Source: a virus
Virus record (IMG/VR): IMGVR_UViG_3300042861_000026
Coordinates: 1-44,417 of that record
Direction: 5' to 3' (one strand)
DNA: 44,417 bases
Shown here piece by piece: positions 7,679-16,069 of the stretch. Positions within the stretch are counted from its first letter, which is position 1, and each line of letters starts with the position of its first letter. Position numbers and translations under genes: made by a program. The notes beneath the pieces are model-generated. The model saw nothing but the letters and a program-made list of their open reading frames with translations, did not search any database and was not told where the DNA came from.

Positions 7679-10483
7679 TTAACTAATCAGTTTTCCTATA
7701 AACCCGTTATATCCACTACCATATGCAGTATCGCCGGAAGTATTAACATAAATATCAACATAATCGCCTGCCGCCAACGAAAAAATTGCAGATATAGATC
7801 CATTCTGAAAAGCTGTGCTTCCTGATTGTTCTCCGAGAACTAATTGAACACCATTTTTTCTAATACTCCACTGACATCTAGCGGTTGAAGAAACGGTTAA
7901 CATAAAACTATTGAACAAATAATTACCAGCCACAGGAGCAGTAAATCTTCCTGTAGAAGAATCGTAATGGTTACCTATATTGGTAATGACATTATTGAAT
8001 AGGAAAACTGTTGGACCAGTAACGTTACCAGAAGTTCTTGCAGCAAAGAAGGCTGGTTGACTAGGCATTGTAACACGGCCAGAACTATCAATAGATAAAT
8101 GATTCCCACCAGATCCGGCAGCACGTAATGTTAATGGTCCTGTACCTTCGGTTGAAAGTCTTACAGCGTCACCAGAGTCCTCAAGAAATAACTTTCTTGA
8201 TAATCCTTCAAAAAGAGCAAAACCGCCAGAAGCACCTGTGCTGACATGGAATTTGTAAGATGGTGTGGAAGTACCGATACCAATTCTACCAGTATTGGTA
8301 ATACGCATGTTCTCCGTTAGAGAAGAACTGTTTCTGAAAACTAGGTTACCTGCGGCTGCTGTGCCTCTAGCAATATCAAAGTAAAAATCATTGCCGTTAT
8401 GAGCAAGTCCGGTAAATCCGACTGGATTTCTGAAAGCGATACCGCCGTTGGTGGAATCATACACTGTCATTGGATAAGCACTGGTAGCGGTTGCTGTACC
8501 TATTAGGACGTTACCGGTGGCATCAATTCTCATTCTTTCCGTATTGTTCGTGCGGAAAGCCATAGGATGATTTGATACAGTATTCAGAATACTTTCGGAA
8601 GTTCCGTTCAACTGCCAGTTAGCGGTGACAGTACCATTCTCTAGCCTATAAACTGTGTTTGATCTAACATCACCGGCAACGTCTAGAGTGTATCCAGGAT
8701 TGGTTGTGGCAATACCTACTCGACCAGTATTACTAAACGCAATAACGTCGCTAACAACAGAATCCCAAAGTCTTGTTACGTTATTTGATCTGTAAATACC
8801 ACTGACACCTGTTATGCTGGTATTTCTATCAGCAAGGACAAGTATTGATGAGGCACCTCCTCCGAGGGTTAGAGAACCGTTAAACACAACACCAGATGTA
8901 TTAGCAAGAGCAGCATTAGCCTTAGCAAAAGCCGCATTACTTACCACATAGTCTGCATTAGAACTTGTGTAGGCAGCATTGATAACACCGAAGGCACTAT
9001 TGACCGCAGCATATACGGCATTAGTTAGAGTATAGTCGGCGTTAGAACTTGTATAAGCGGCATTAACCGTATCATATGCAGTCTTAATCCATACAATAGC
9101 ATTAGCACCACCTAGTGTTAGATTGCTTGTATTCAAATCCGCAACCAACACAGCATTAACCATGTTATTAGTACCAGGAACGAATGTGTTATTAGCTGGC
9201 TCCTGATCATATCCGCTAAACAGATAGTATTGCTTGTTAGTAGCGTCTCTGATTAGACCTGTATGAACGTTGGCGCTAGTAGCATTACCATAGTTGGCGA
9301 TAAAGCCAATATCCACCAAATCTGTACCAGAGTAATTGTTTCCTGCTAGGTAGATTAGCGAATCACCAATAGATAGAGTATTAGATGAAATGATTGTAGA
9401 ACCACCAAGCAATGACAAGTTACCAGTGATAGACAAATCACCAGTAATAGTTTGTGTAGTCGCAACTAGCTTTAGAAATGTATTGTTGGCATATGTGTTA
9501 GATGAAGCACCAACAACTACCGTGTAAGCATTACCAGCATTAGCCATTGCACCAGAGTATGCATTAGCAGATATGGCTAGATTGTTAGCATTACCGTAAG
9601 CAGCATTAGCCACAGCAAAGGCAGCATTGGTAACAACATAGTCGGCATTAGAGGATGTATAGGCTGCATTGATTACTGCAAATGCTGAGTTAACCGCAGC
9701 ATAGATGGTGTTAGAGAATGTATATTCAGCGTTAGCGGCAGCGAAGGCAGCATTGGCAATAGTTCCTGCGCCATTTGCCATAGCACCTGCATAGTTGTTA
9801 GCAGATGTAGCGTTATTTGCCATATTAGTAGAGAGAACAAATGAAACATTAGTATATCCAGCATAGGCAAAATCATTTGCTGCGTTTGCCATGACGCCTG
9901 CATAGTTGTTAGCACCAATTCCTGTATTGTATGCTAGAACGTTAGCTGAGTTAGCCTTAGCAAAAGCAGCATTAGCGGTATTAAAAGCAGGAGTTACTTG
10001 AGGTGCTACGTTATTGGCAGCAGCAAAAGCGGCAGCAGCATTGGTAGCAACACCATTTGCAAAACTATAGGCAGCATTAGCCTGTGTGTAAGCAGCATTA
10101 GCGGTATTATAACTTGGTGCTACCTGAGGAGCGACATTGTTGGCGGAATCAAAAGCAGCATTAGCAACACCGAAAGCAGCATTGATTGTCTGAAAGGATG
10201 CAGCAACGTCAGAGAAGCCACCAGATGGTGATGTTTCAACCCACTGTGTGGAATCACCATCGTTGTAAAAGATAAACATGGTACCAAGGTCTTGGTGCCA
10301 CCATAGATCACCAGCTACCGCACCAGGAGGTGCACTAGCAGAAAGATAAACTGAACCAGTAGGAGTATTGTTAGCTGTATAACTCCACTTGGTGGTCGCA
10401 GCATCATAAACATATCGGTTACCAGAAGCGGTGTCATAGTATATCTGTCCATCAACTGGTGATGCTGGGAAATTAAGTGCCAT
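7679..10483 (-). CDS. Tail fibre / adhesin with heptad stalk and C1q-like tip
   Basis: 934-residue fibre paralogous to the one at 3560-7360. The N-terminus ALNFPASPVDGQIYYDTASG is followed by a motif (DLWWHQDLGTMFIFYNDGD, then SQWVETSPSGG) also found in the 336-residue fibre at 15059-16069. Residues about 95-320 are Asn/Ala heptads with inserted NVAPQVAP and SANNYAGAMAN units. Residues about 350-467 are the shared cassette (LIYLAGNNYSGTDLVDIGF to LGGANAIVWIK). Three GIGT-type beta repeats follow (RVGIATTNPGYTLDVAG, VLIGTATATSAYP, RIGIGTSTPSYKFHVS). The last about 140 residues form a C1q-like head, with RFTAPVAGNYLFNSF and the ending YNGFIGKLIS. AAAGGA precedes the ATG, and GATAAATA lies 37 bases upstream. 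Probably a receptor-binding fibre carried beside its relative. Confidence 0.88.
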   Translation of the reverse strand: MALNFPASPVDGQIYYDTASGNRYVYDAATTKWSYTANNTPTGSVYLSASAPPGAVAGDLWWHQDLGTMFIFYNDGDSTQWVETSPSGGFSDVAASFQTINAAFGVANAAFDSANNVAPQVAPSYNTANAAYTQANAAYSFANGVATNAAAAFAAANNVAPQVTPAFNTANAAFAKANSANVLAYNTGIGANNYAGVMANAANDFAYAGYTNVSFVLSTNMANNATSANNYAGAMANGAGTIANAAFAAANAEYTFSNTIYAAVNSAFAVINAAYTSSNADYVVTNAAFAVANAAYGNANNLAISANAYSGAMANAGNAYTVVVGASSNTYANNTFLKLVATTQTITGDLSITGNLSLLGGSTIISSNTLSIGDSLIYLAGNNYSGTDLVDIGFIANYGNATSANVHTGLIRDATNKQYYLFSGYDQEPANNTFVPGTNNMVNAVLVADLNTSNLTLGGANAIVWIKTAYDTVNAAYTSSNADYTLTNAVYAAVNSAFGVINAAYTSSNADYVVSNAAFAKANAALANTSGVVFNGSLTLGGGASSILVLADRNTSITGVSGIYRSNNVTRLWDSVVSDVIAFSNTGRVGIATTNPGYTLDVAGDVRSNTVYRLENGTVTANWQLNGTSESILNTVSNHPMAFRTNNTERMRIDATGNVLIGTATATSAYPMTVYDSTNGGIAFRNPVGFTGLAHNGNDFYFDIARGTAAAGNLVFRNSSSLTENMRITNTGRIGIGTSTPSYKFHVSTGASGGFALFEGLSRKLFLEDSGDAVRLSTEGTGPLTLRAAGSGGNHLSIDSSGRVTMPSQPAFFAARTSGNVTGPTVFLFNNVITNIGNHYDSSTGRFTAPVAGNYLFNSFMLTVSSTARCQWSIRKNGVQLVLGEQSGSTAFQNGSISAIFSLAAGDYVDIYVNTSGDTAYGSGYNGFIGKLIS
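9080..9385 (-). repeat. Dispersed fibre cassette, copy 2
   Basis: Same module as copy 1. By eye the DNA matches copy 3 (13940-14240) closely, with most differences at third codon positions, for example the GLIRDATNKQYYLFSGYDQE segment against GLVRDATDKQYYLFNGYDQE. Confidence 0.75.
9480..10200 (-). repeat. NAAY heptad repeat block (21-bp period)
   Basis: Long run of Asn-led heptads broken by NVAPQVAP and SANNYAGAMAN-type inserts; a shorter block follows the cassette at 8890-9075. Confidence 0.78.
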
Positions 10484-10503
10484 TGCTATCCTTTAGCGGT
10501 GGA

Positions 10504-10812
10504 TTATTGTGGTTTTGGGTATTTATCTTTCACGGCTAAACAGGCATCGATATAGGCTTGGATCTGTGCTTGATCACCCTTCACAACACCATCTAAGTAT
10601 TCTTTGAAGTCTGGATACTCTAGCGCACGATCTCTCTGATACTGTGTGTCTAGCCAAACTTGATGTAGACGGTCACATTCTACTTCTAGTTCTTCTAGAG
10701 TTGGCTTTTGAATATTTGTTGATAGCCAGTTAAGACCCTCATATGTATCACCATTTAGCGTCCACTGTGCGTTTGGATATAATGACATAATTGCTTTTGA
10801 TAAATCTCTCAT
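10504..10812 (-). CDS. Small fibre-associated protein, XkdW-like pattern
   Basis: 102 residues. It opens MRDLSKAIMSLYPNAQWTLN and then has KPTLEELEVECDRL and a C-terminal half of the common phage pattern 'YxxxRxxEYPxxxEYLDxxxKGD' (YQRDRALEYPDFKEYLDGVV). This pattern is found in small proteins next to tail-fibre genes in many phages, some annotated XkdW-like or as fibre-assembly helpers; I infer such a role. Good ribosome site (AGAGGA) before the ATG. Its last codons (DKYPKPQ) contain the GATAAATA motif that probably serves the next fibre gene. Confidence 0.78.
   Translation of the reverse strand: MRDLSKAIMSLYPNAQWTLNGDTYEGLNWLSTNIQKPTLEELEVECDRLHQVWLDTQYQRDRALEYPDFKEYLDGVVKGDQAQIQAYIDACLAVKDKYPKPQ
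10520..10527 (-). promoter_or_regulatory. T4-type late promoter candidate
   Basis: GATAAATA (seven of eight) on the minus strand within the last codons of the 102-residue gene, 37 bases before the ATG of the 934-residue fibre. Confidence 0.5.
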
Positions 10813-10827
10813 AATTTCCTCTTATGA

Positions 10828-11373
10828 CTATTGTGCTATTTCTGTTAAAACAATTGTGGATGATGATACTGAATTGTAACTCTGCGTACCATCCGAATAG
10901 TTTTGAGTTCTGTTCAAACCAAAAAAAGTACCTTCAGGTCTAACTTGAACTTGATATGTCAATGTAGATGTTGTTGCTGGACTGTCCAGATAATGAATTA
11001 TACATTGACCACAGTGGTTTGCGTCACGACCTTGGTTGGATTCTGCCGCATGTACCTGTAAACGGCTGCCTATAGCAGAACCAGCATTAAACAGACTACT
11101 ATTTCTCAATACACGAAATGCAAGAGCATTACCTCCCGAAACTCTACTCAAATTTACATGAACTTGAATTTTACTCGTGGCAAACTTCGGAGTAATAGCG
11201 GCAGACATGCCTGTTATATCTGTCCAAGTTTCGGCGGTTGATGATGAAAACGTATCAGTCTTAATACCTTGAACAATCTGAATAACGTGTCCAGGTATAT
11301 ACACCGTGCTGCCAGCAGTCTTGGCGTAAATAAAATCGATGTTTGCTTGATCTACTGTTAGAATACCTGGCAT
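10828..11373 (-). CDS. Adhesin-like small virion protein, paralogue 3 of 3
   Basis: 181 residues, third of three tandem paralogues. The shared core is TVYIPGHVIQIVQGIKTDTF, then TWTDITGMSAAITPKFATSKI, an arginine-containing strand (FRVLRNSSLFNAGSAIGSRL), LDSPATTSTLTYQVQV and the ending SSSTIVLTEIAQ. It is beta-rich with no membrane segment or signal peptide. Proteins of this kind are found near the fibres of cyanophages and other marine phages and are presumed structural or receptor-contacting; this is inference. The N-terminus (PGILTVDQANIDFIYAKTAG) differs from the other two copies. Only a weak AGGG precedes the ATG. Confidence 0.78.
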   Translation of the reverse strand: MPGILTVDQANIDFIYAKTAGSTVYIPGHVIQIVQGIKTDTFSSSTAETWTDITGMSAAITPKFATSKIQVHVNLSRVSGGNALAFRVLRNSSLFNAGSAIGSRLQVHAAESNQGRDANHCGQCIIHYLDSPATTSTLTYQVQVRPEGTFFGLNRTQNYSDGTQSYNSVSSSTIVLTEIAQ

Positions 11374-11382
11374 TATAATACC

Positions 11383-11889
11383 CTATTGTGCTATTTCCAT
11401 GACACATATTGTGCTGGATGTTTGGAATCCCGAATCAAGACCACGACCATTTACTAGAAAAACGCCGCCTTGGCCTTGTAATTTGTATGTTAATGTTGAT
11501 GTGGTTGCTGGACTATCTAAGAAAACTACTGACCTAGTATGAACAGCGAAGTAGTCCTGTCCGGCGACTTGACCGAAGAAACCACTATTACCATTACCGA
11601 TAGCAGTTGAGCCTCTTACCAATCTAACATAAGCGTCACCACCGTTAGCATCTTTTGAACAATTAGTATGAGCGGTTACAAGTATTCTACTTGATGTCGA
11701 TGTTGGAGTTATCGTTACAGATAAACCAGTAATGTCTGTATAAGTACCGCTATTCATAGTAAAAATATCAGTCTTGATTGCTGTTCGGACTTGAATAACA
11801 TGGCCAGGAGCATATAAACTAGTACCTGTAGGAACAGCAATAGTCGTTCCAGTTCTAGCATTGAGATTATCAACTCGTAAGGTACTCAT
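11383..11889 (-). CDS. Adhesin-like small virion protein, paralogue 2 of 3
   Basis: 168 residues from the ATG at 11889 (MSTLRVDNLNARTGTTIAVP). A start five codons upstream is open but has no ribosome site; the chosen ATG has GGGAG eight bases ahead and overlaps the upstream stop as ATGA, like the gene before it. The core repeats the paralogue pattern: YAPGHVIQVRTAIKTDIF, TYTDITGLSVTITPTSTSSRI, LDSPATTSTLTYKLQ and a C-terminal STICVMEIAQ. Most divergence from its neighbours lies in the middle (VRLVRGSTAIGNGNSGFFGQ), the likely exposed part. Function inferred only from location and similarity. Confidence 0.8.
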   Translation of the reverse strand: MSTLRVDNLNARTGTTIAVPTGTSLYAPGHVIQVRTAIKTDIFTMNSGTYTDITGLSVTITPTSTSSRILVTAHTNCSKDANGGDAYVRLVRGSTAIGNGNSGFFGQVAGQDYFAVHTRSVVFLDSPATTSTLTYKLQGQGGVFLVNGRGLDSGFQTSSTICVMEIAQ

Positions 11890-12434
11890 ACACCAATCTC
11901 CCATAGAGTGATAGATGAAGCCATTCTACAGTCATTACCATCAGTATCTCTAGTTGTTCTATTTACGTATCTAGCACCAGTATTCTCACCATGAGATTGT
12001 ATCTTATAGGTAATAGTAGATGTAGTCGCTGGCGAATCGATAAAAGTACCAACATTTACACCAAGAAAGGCAGCATCACCTCCAGATGCTTGTCCGAAAC
12101 CTAGAGTTCTACTGCCCGATGCATCTCCGATATAAATTGGTGTATCACCTCTAAGCAATCTCACTCTAGCAGCAACGACACCAGGATGACCTGAACCACC
12201 ATTTACATGAACTAATACAAATACTTTACTAGACGCTGAGGTTGGTGTAATGCTACAAGTCAAACCAGTAATATCTTGCCAAGTTGATGCTGTGGTTGAT
12301 ACCCATGTATCTGTCTTGACCGTTTGAACAACTTGAACAATTCCTCCAGGTGCATAAAACTTATGTCCAGAAGGAACCGTAATTCTATTACTTGGCGAAA
12401 CGCCTCGAAGATTTTGAACTGTTAAGGTACTCAT
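11886..12434 (-). CDS. Adhesin-like small virion protein, paralogue 1 of 3
   Basis: 182 residues, first in transcription order of the three paralogues. It starts MSTLTVQNLRGVSPSNRITV, with an ATG that overlaps the stop codon of the 866-residue fibre as ATGA, so translation is probably coupled. The core is FYAPGGIVQVVQTVKTDTW, TWQDITGLTCSITPTSASSK, VRLLRGDTPIYIGDASGSR and FIDSPATTSTITYKIQSHG, ending SSITLWEIGV. The MSTL N-terminus is shared with paralogue 2, as in other marine phage proteins whose first residues resemble a fibre attachment segment. Likely a virion protein associated with the fibre tips. Confidence 0.8.
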   Translation of the reverse strand: MSTLTVQNLRGVSPSNRITVPSGHKFYAPGGIVQVVQTVKTDTWVSTTASTWQDITGLTCSITPTSASSKVFVLVHVNGGSGHPGVVAARVRLLRGDTPIYIGDASGSRTLGFGQASGGDAAFLGVNVGTFIDSPATTSTITYKIQSHGENTGARYVNRTTRDTDGNDCRMASSITLWEIGV

Positions 12435-15031
12435 ACGATCACCCAGTTTGCGTTATTATCTATTGTCACTGTAACTCCGTTATTTATGGTAATTGGTCCG
12501 ATGCTCATTTCATTGTATGATGATGTAATAGTATAGTTTGAAGCAATGGTTGTTGTGTTTCTATAATTAGGAACGGTTGCTAGTGTGACTGTACCGGCTA
12601 ACATGGCAGATGTTGCTGCGTTAGGATCAACATAGAAACCTGTGTTATTCGAATCATAAAAGATTGGCGCACGGAAGTCGCCAGCCGCTCCGGCCGTTCC
12701 AGCAGAATTGATATACAAAGGAGTAGAAATACTATTTGTATTGTTGTCGATGTTGGTGTTTGTTGCCCAGTTACAATAGAAAGTATCACTTAAAGTTCCT
12801 ATTGTAAATCCACCAGAAGGCGTTCTAGCGGAATACCAACCATGATAACTCGAAACTGTACCAACAGTGGAACTTGTAATACCGGAATCGCCTCTAAAAC
12901 CTCCAATCCAAGTTGTGCCGACTGTAGGAACTCTTAATGATGTGCTAAAAGTTTTTGTTCCACCAATAGTTTGATTACCCGTGGTATATACACCATTTGT
13001 TACAGTGCCGGCATTACCAGCGGAATCAGCATAACCTGCGGAAATTTTCTGCCAAGTTCCAAGGGCGTTACCCTCATTATATCTGATGGTAATATAAGGA
13101 ACTGTAACATTTCTTGGATATGCTATTTGCATACCATACGATCCTGCCCCTGTTGCCGCATAATCATTACCTAAACCTACATATTCAGAATAATATTGAG
13201 TAGCGCCATTTACACCAGGTCCATTGGTCGATCCCTGAACAAATCGCCATCCAAAGTTATAAGAAGGATTTGTAGCATCAAATGAGGTTCTTGTAGAATG
13301 AATGTCACCCATGTTATTGAATAGACGATGTTCGTCTGTCATATTATCAATAACAGAAGCACTTAAAGTGCCACCTAATGTCAAGCTACCTGTTGATGTA
13401 ACAGTTCCGGATAATGTTAGTCCAGATACTGTGCCTGTTCCTGAAACTGAGGTTACGCCAGATGAAGTAACATAACCAGCTGAACCAGTAACAGCCGTGA
13501 CACGTCCATAAGCATCAACAGTAAGTGCGGAAATACCAGATGAGTAAGAAGCGGCTCCCGCACCAGCCGTGGCAAGATCAAGAGTGATACCTGTCGTTCC
13601 AGATGATGTAATACGACCTGAGGTACCAGATACGGTCGCCACTTTTGCATTAGCAGCAGTAAACGCCGCATTAGTTAATACATAGTCTGCATTAGATGAT
13701 GTATAGGCTGCGTTAATGACAGCAAAGGCACTATTGACCGCAGCATAGATGGTATTGGAGAAAGTAAATTCGGCATTACCGGCTGCAAAGGCGGCCGCCA
13801 CGTTTGTTGAAACACCATTGGCAAAGGCAAAGGCAGCCGCCGCATTGGTGGCTACACCATTAGCAAATGTGAAAGCTGCATTAGTTAATACATAGTCTGC
13901 ATTAGAACTTGTATAAACTGCATTAACCGTATCAAATGCAGTCTTAATCCAAACAATAGCATTGGCACCACCTAGTGTCAAGTTACTAGTATTGATATCT
14001 GCAACCAATACGGCATTGACCATATTGTTACCACCAGGAACAAATGTATTGTTGGCTGGTTCTTGATCATAACCATTGAATAGATAGTATTGTTTATCGG
14101 TAGCATCACGAACAAGACCAGTATGAACGTTAGCGCCAGTTGTATTACCATAGTTAGCAATGAAACCGATATCTAAAAAGTCTGTGCCAGAATAGTTGTT
14201 AGCGGCAAGATAGATCAGGGAATCGCCAACAGACAGATTATTTGATGAAATGATTGTAGAACTACCGAGTAGGCTTAGATTACCGGTAATTGAAAGATTG
14301 CCTGTGATTGTTTGTGATGCTGCGGTTAGTTTGACAAAAGTGGCATCAGCATAACCATTGGCACTATTAACCATGGCACCGGCATAATTGTTGGCAGCAA
14401 TTCCTACAGTATTGGCAAATACTCTAGCATACGCATTACCAGATGTACCAGTGTTAAATGCATATGTGGATACACTGTCGATCATTGTTACGGCATAAGC
14501 ATTTGCACTATTTGCCATACGTCCAGCATAGTTGTTTGCCGATACTGCAACTGAATTAGCATTACCATAAGCAGCATTAGCAACCACATAGGCAGCCGAT
14601 AGTCTTGTTACTTCTGAGTTAGATTGAGTATAGGCAGCATTGGCAGTGTTAAACGCCGGTGCTACTTGAGGGGCTACGTTATTGGCAGAATTGAAGGCTG
14701 CGTTAGCAACACCGAACACCGAGTTGGTGGCAGTATAGGCAACGTTTGCTAGTGTGTATGCTGCGTTTGATGTATTAAACGCCGGTGCAACTTGAGGTGC
14801 TACGTTATTGGCAGAACCATATGCGGCATTCGCCACATTAAAGGCTGTATTTACGGTGTCAAAGACAAGATTGGATGTAGCACCAGAAGGAATCGATGTA
14901 CCATTGACTTGAATGGCAGCAGCGTTGATTGTTCCTGTTACTGATACTGTGTTTGATGTGACGTTGGCAACCAATACATTGTTACCAACAACGAGCCCGT
15001 GGCGGACTCTAAATTCTTTATTGTCTGGCAC
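12431..15031 (-). CDS. Tail fibre with heptad stalk and YVDPN-type distal domain; GTG start
   Basis: 866-residue fibre. The start is GTG at 15031 (protein MPDNKEFRVRHGLVVGNNV), with AAAGGGA about seven bases ahead; the N-terminus is the 'RVRHGL' type known from cyanophage fibres. Residues about 60-225 are Asn/Ala heptads with NVAPQVAPAFN inserts; the shared cassette lies at about 264-363, followed by more heptads. The distal half differs from the two C1q fibres: a Gly/Ser/Thr beta region (GTVSGLTLSGTVTS), an aromatic segment near WRFVQGSTNGPGVNG, TWQKISAGYADSAGNAG, the frequent phage-fibre motif FYDSNNTGFYVDPN, and a C-terminus ITINNGVTVTIDNNANWVIV. It overlaps the next gene by four bases. 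Confidence 0.86.
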   Translation of the reverse strand: MPDNKEFRVRHGLVVGNNVLVANVTSNTVSVTGTINAAAIQVNGTSIPSGATSNLVFDTVNTAFNVANAAYGSANNVAPQVAPAFNTSNAAYTLANVAYTATNSVFGVANAAFNSANNVAPQVAPAFNTANAAYTQSNSEVTRLSAAYVVANAAYGNANSVAVSANNYAGRMANSANAYAVTMIDSVSTYAFNTGTSGNAYARVFANTVGIAANNYAGAMVNSANGYADATFVKLTAASQTITGNLSITGNLSLLGSSTIISSNNLSVGDSLIYLAANNYSGTDFLDIGFIANYGNTTGANVHTGLVRDATDKQYYLFNGYDQEPANNTFVPGGNNMVNAVLVADINTSNLTLGGANAIVWIKTAFDTVNAVYTSSNADYVLTNAAFTFANGVATNAAAAFAFANGVSTNVAAAFAAGNAEFTFSNTIYAAVNSAFAVINAAYTSSNADYVLTNAAFTAANAKVATVSGTSGRITSSGTTGITLDLATAGAGAASYSSGISALTVDAYGRVTAVTGSAGYVTSSGVTSVSGTGTVSGLTLSGTVTSTGSLTLGGTLSASVIDNMTDEHRLFNNMGDIHSTRTSFDATNPSYNFGWRFVQGSTNGPGVNGATQYYSEYVGLGNDYAATGAGSYGMQIAYPRNVTVPYITIRYNEGNALGTWQKISAGYADSAGNAGTVTNGVYTTGNQTIGGTKTFSTSLRVPTVGTTWIGGFRGDSGITSSTVGTVSSYHGWYSARTPSGGFTIGTLSDTFYCNWATNTNIDNNTNSISTPLYINSAGTAGAAGDFRAPIFYDSNNTGFYVDPNAATSAMLAGTVTLATVPNYRNTTTIASNYTITSSYNEMSIGPITINNGVTVTIDNNANWVIV
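12482..12489 (-). promoter_or_regulatory. Possible late promoter ahead of the paralogue triplet
   Basis: CATAAATA (seven of eight) on the minus strand, inside the last codons of the 866-residue fibre and 48 bases before the ATG of the first paralogue. It also encodes part of a conserved fibre C-terminus (TINNG), so chance is possible. Confidence 0.3.
13940..14240 (-). repeat. Dispersed fibre cassette, copy 3
   Basis: Module from SLIYLAANNYSGTDFLDIGF to LGGANAIVWIK; closest by eye to copy 2. Confidence 0.75.
14340..14850 (-). repeat. NAAY heptad repeat block (21-bp period)
   Basis: Asn-led heptads with NVAPQVAPAFNTANAAY-type units; a second block lies at 13640-13930. Confidence 0.75.
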
Positions 15032-15058
15032 CCAAGTTCCCTTTCCCTTAGGATGATG

Positions 15059-16069
15059 TTATCTAGCCGCTAATCTGAACCTATAGAAATCTACTATCGT
15101 GTTAGCATTGGCTGAGTTTATGATCAAGTTCACGTTGGATGAATAAAGATTTGCACTAACTGTATATAGTTCGGAATTGCCTGTGAAGATTGTTCCGTAT
15201 TCTGTTATGAAAACATTTGCGCCATTATGTGTAAGTAGAACTTCTGTAGAATGAACATTAGATGCACAAGCACCTTGAATGATATACTTTGCAGTTCTGT
15301 ATGTATTAGCAGAGAAGCTATCAATGACATATGAAACTGTGGCGCTACCAGTATTAGCATTACCTGTTAGAACAACTGCAACATTAGAAGCCAAGGCGAC
15401 ATAATCAACTGTACCACCTGAAGGTGATGTTTCAACCCACTGACTTGAATCCGGGTCAGTATAGTAGATGAATAGACGACCGCTTTGAGTATCCCACCAC
15501 AAGTTACCGGCGATTGCACCAACTGGTGGCACAGCACCGATATTAACGGAAATGTTATTAGCTTTGTTGAACGCCGCATTAGCTACCGTAAAGGCAGCAT
15601 TCGACATGTTATAGTCGTTATTCTGTAGATTGAAAGCAGCGTTAGCTAGATTGTATGCTAGATTAGCCGTAGCAAAGGCAGCGTTGGCAGTATTGTAACT
15701 AGGTGCTACCTGAGGTGCTACGTTATTGGCTGAGTCAAATGCAGCATTGGCTACATCATATACAAACTTTAGGTTTGCACCAATTGTTAGAGTATCAGTA
15801 AGAAAGTTACCAGTGATCTCAATATTGTTACCAGGATTGATGGTAAGAATATCAGTTGGTGATGTCGATACTAAGAGAGTGCCGTTGGCATTAACGGTAT
15901 AGAATGTATTAGCACTACCAGAAATCTGCTGAATGTTATTAGATGGATCTTTATAGAAGATTTTACCATCGGCATAGTTAAGCGCAATTTCACCATGTTC
16001 CAACTGGGTTGCAGTAGGAAGATGTGCAGATACCGAAGATTTCTTTAGTCTAATAGTTGTGTTGGCCAT
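15059..16069 (-). CDS. Short tail fibre / cyanophage-type virion protein
   Basis: 336 residues. The N-terminus (TIRLKKSSVSAHLPTATQLE, then GEIALNYADGKIFYKD) is a standard fibre-attachment start in T4-like marine phages. Residues about 95-175 are Asn/Ala heptads. A motif follows that is shared with the 934-residue fibre (GNLWWDTQSGRLFIYYTDPD, then SQWVETSPSGG). The last about 90 residues (YVIDSFSANTYRTAKYIIQG, then TEVLLTHNGANVFITEYGTI) form a small beta domain seen at the C-terminus of cyanophage structural proteins. It lacks the shared cassette and any C1q head. The ATG overlaps the upstream TAA as TAATG, with no good ribosome site, so translation is probably coupled. Confidence 0.82.
   Translation of the reverse strand: MANTTIRLKKSSVSAHLPTATQLEHGEIALNYADGKIFYKDPSNNIQQISGSANTFYTVNANGTLLVSTSPTDILTINPGNNIEITGNFLTDTLTIGANLKFVYDVANAAFDSANNVAPQVAPSYNTANAAFATANLAYNLANAAFNLQNNDYNMSNAAFTVANAAFNKANNISVNIGAVPPVGAIAGNLWWDTQSGRLFIYYTDPDSSQWVETSPSGGTVDYVALASNVAVVLTGNANTGSATVSYVIDSFSANTYRTAKYIIQGACASNVHSTEVLLTHNGANVFITEYGTIFTGNSELYTVSANLYSSNVNLIINSANANTIVDFYRFRLAAR

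Noticed and set aside
11890-11904. Upstream ATG extending paralogue 2 by five residues
   Set aside because: No ribosome site ahead of it, whereas the ATG at 11889 has GGGAG at good spacing and the ATGA overlap also used by the gene before it.
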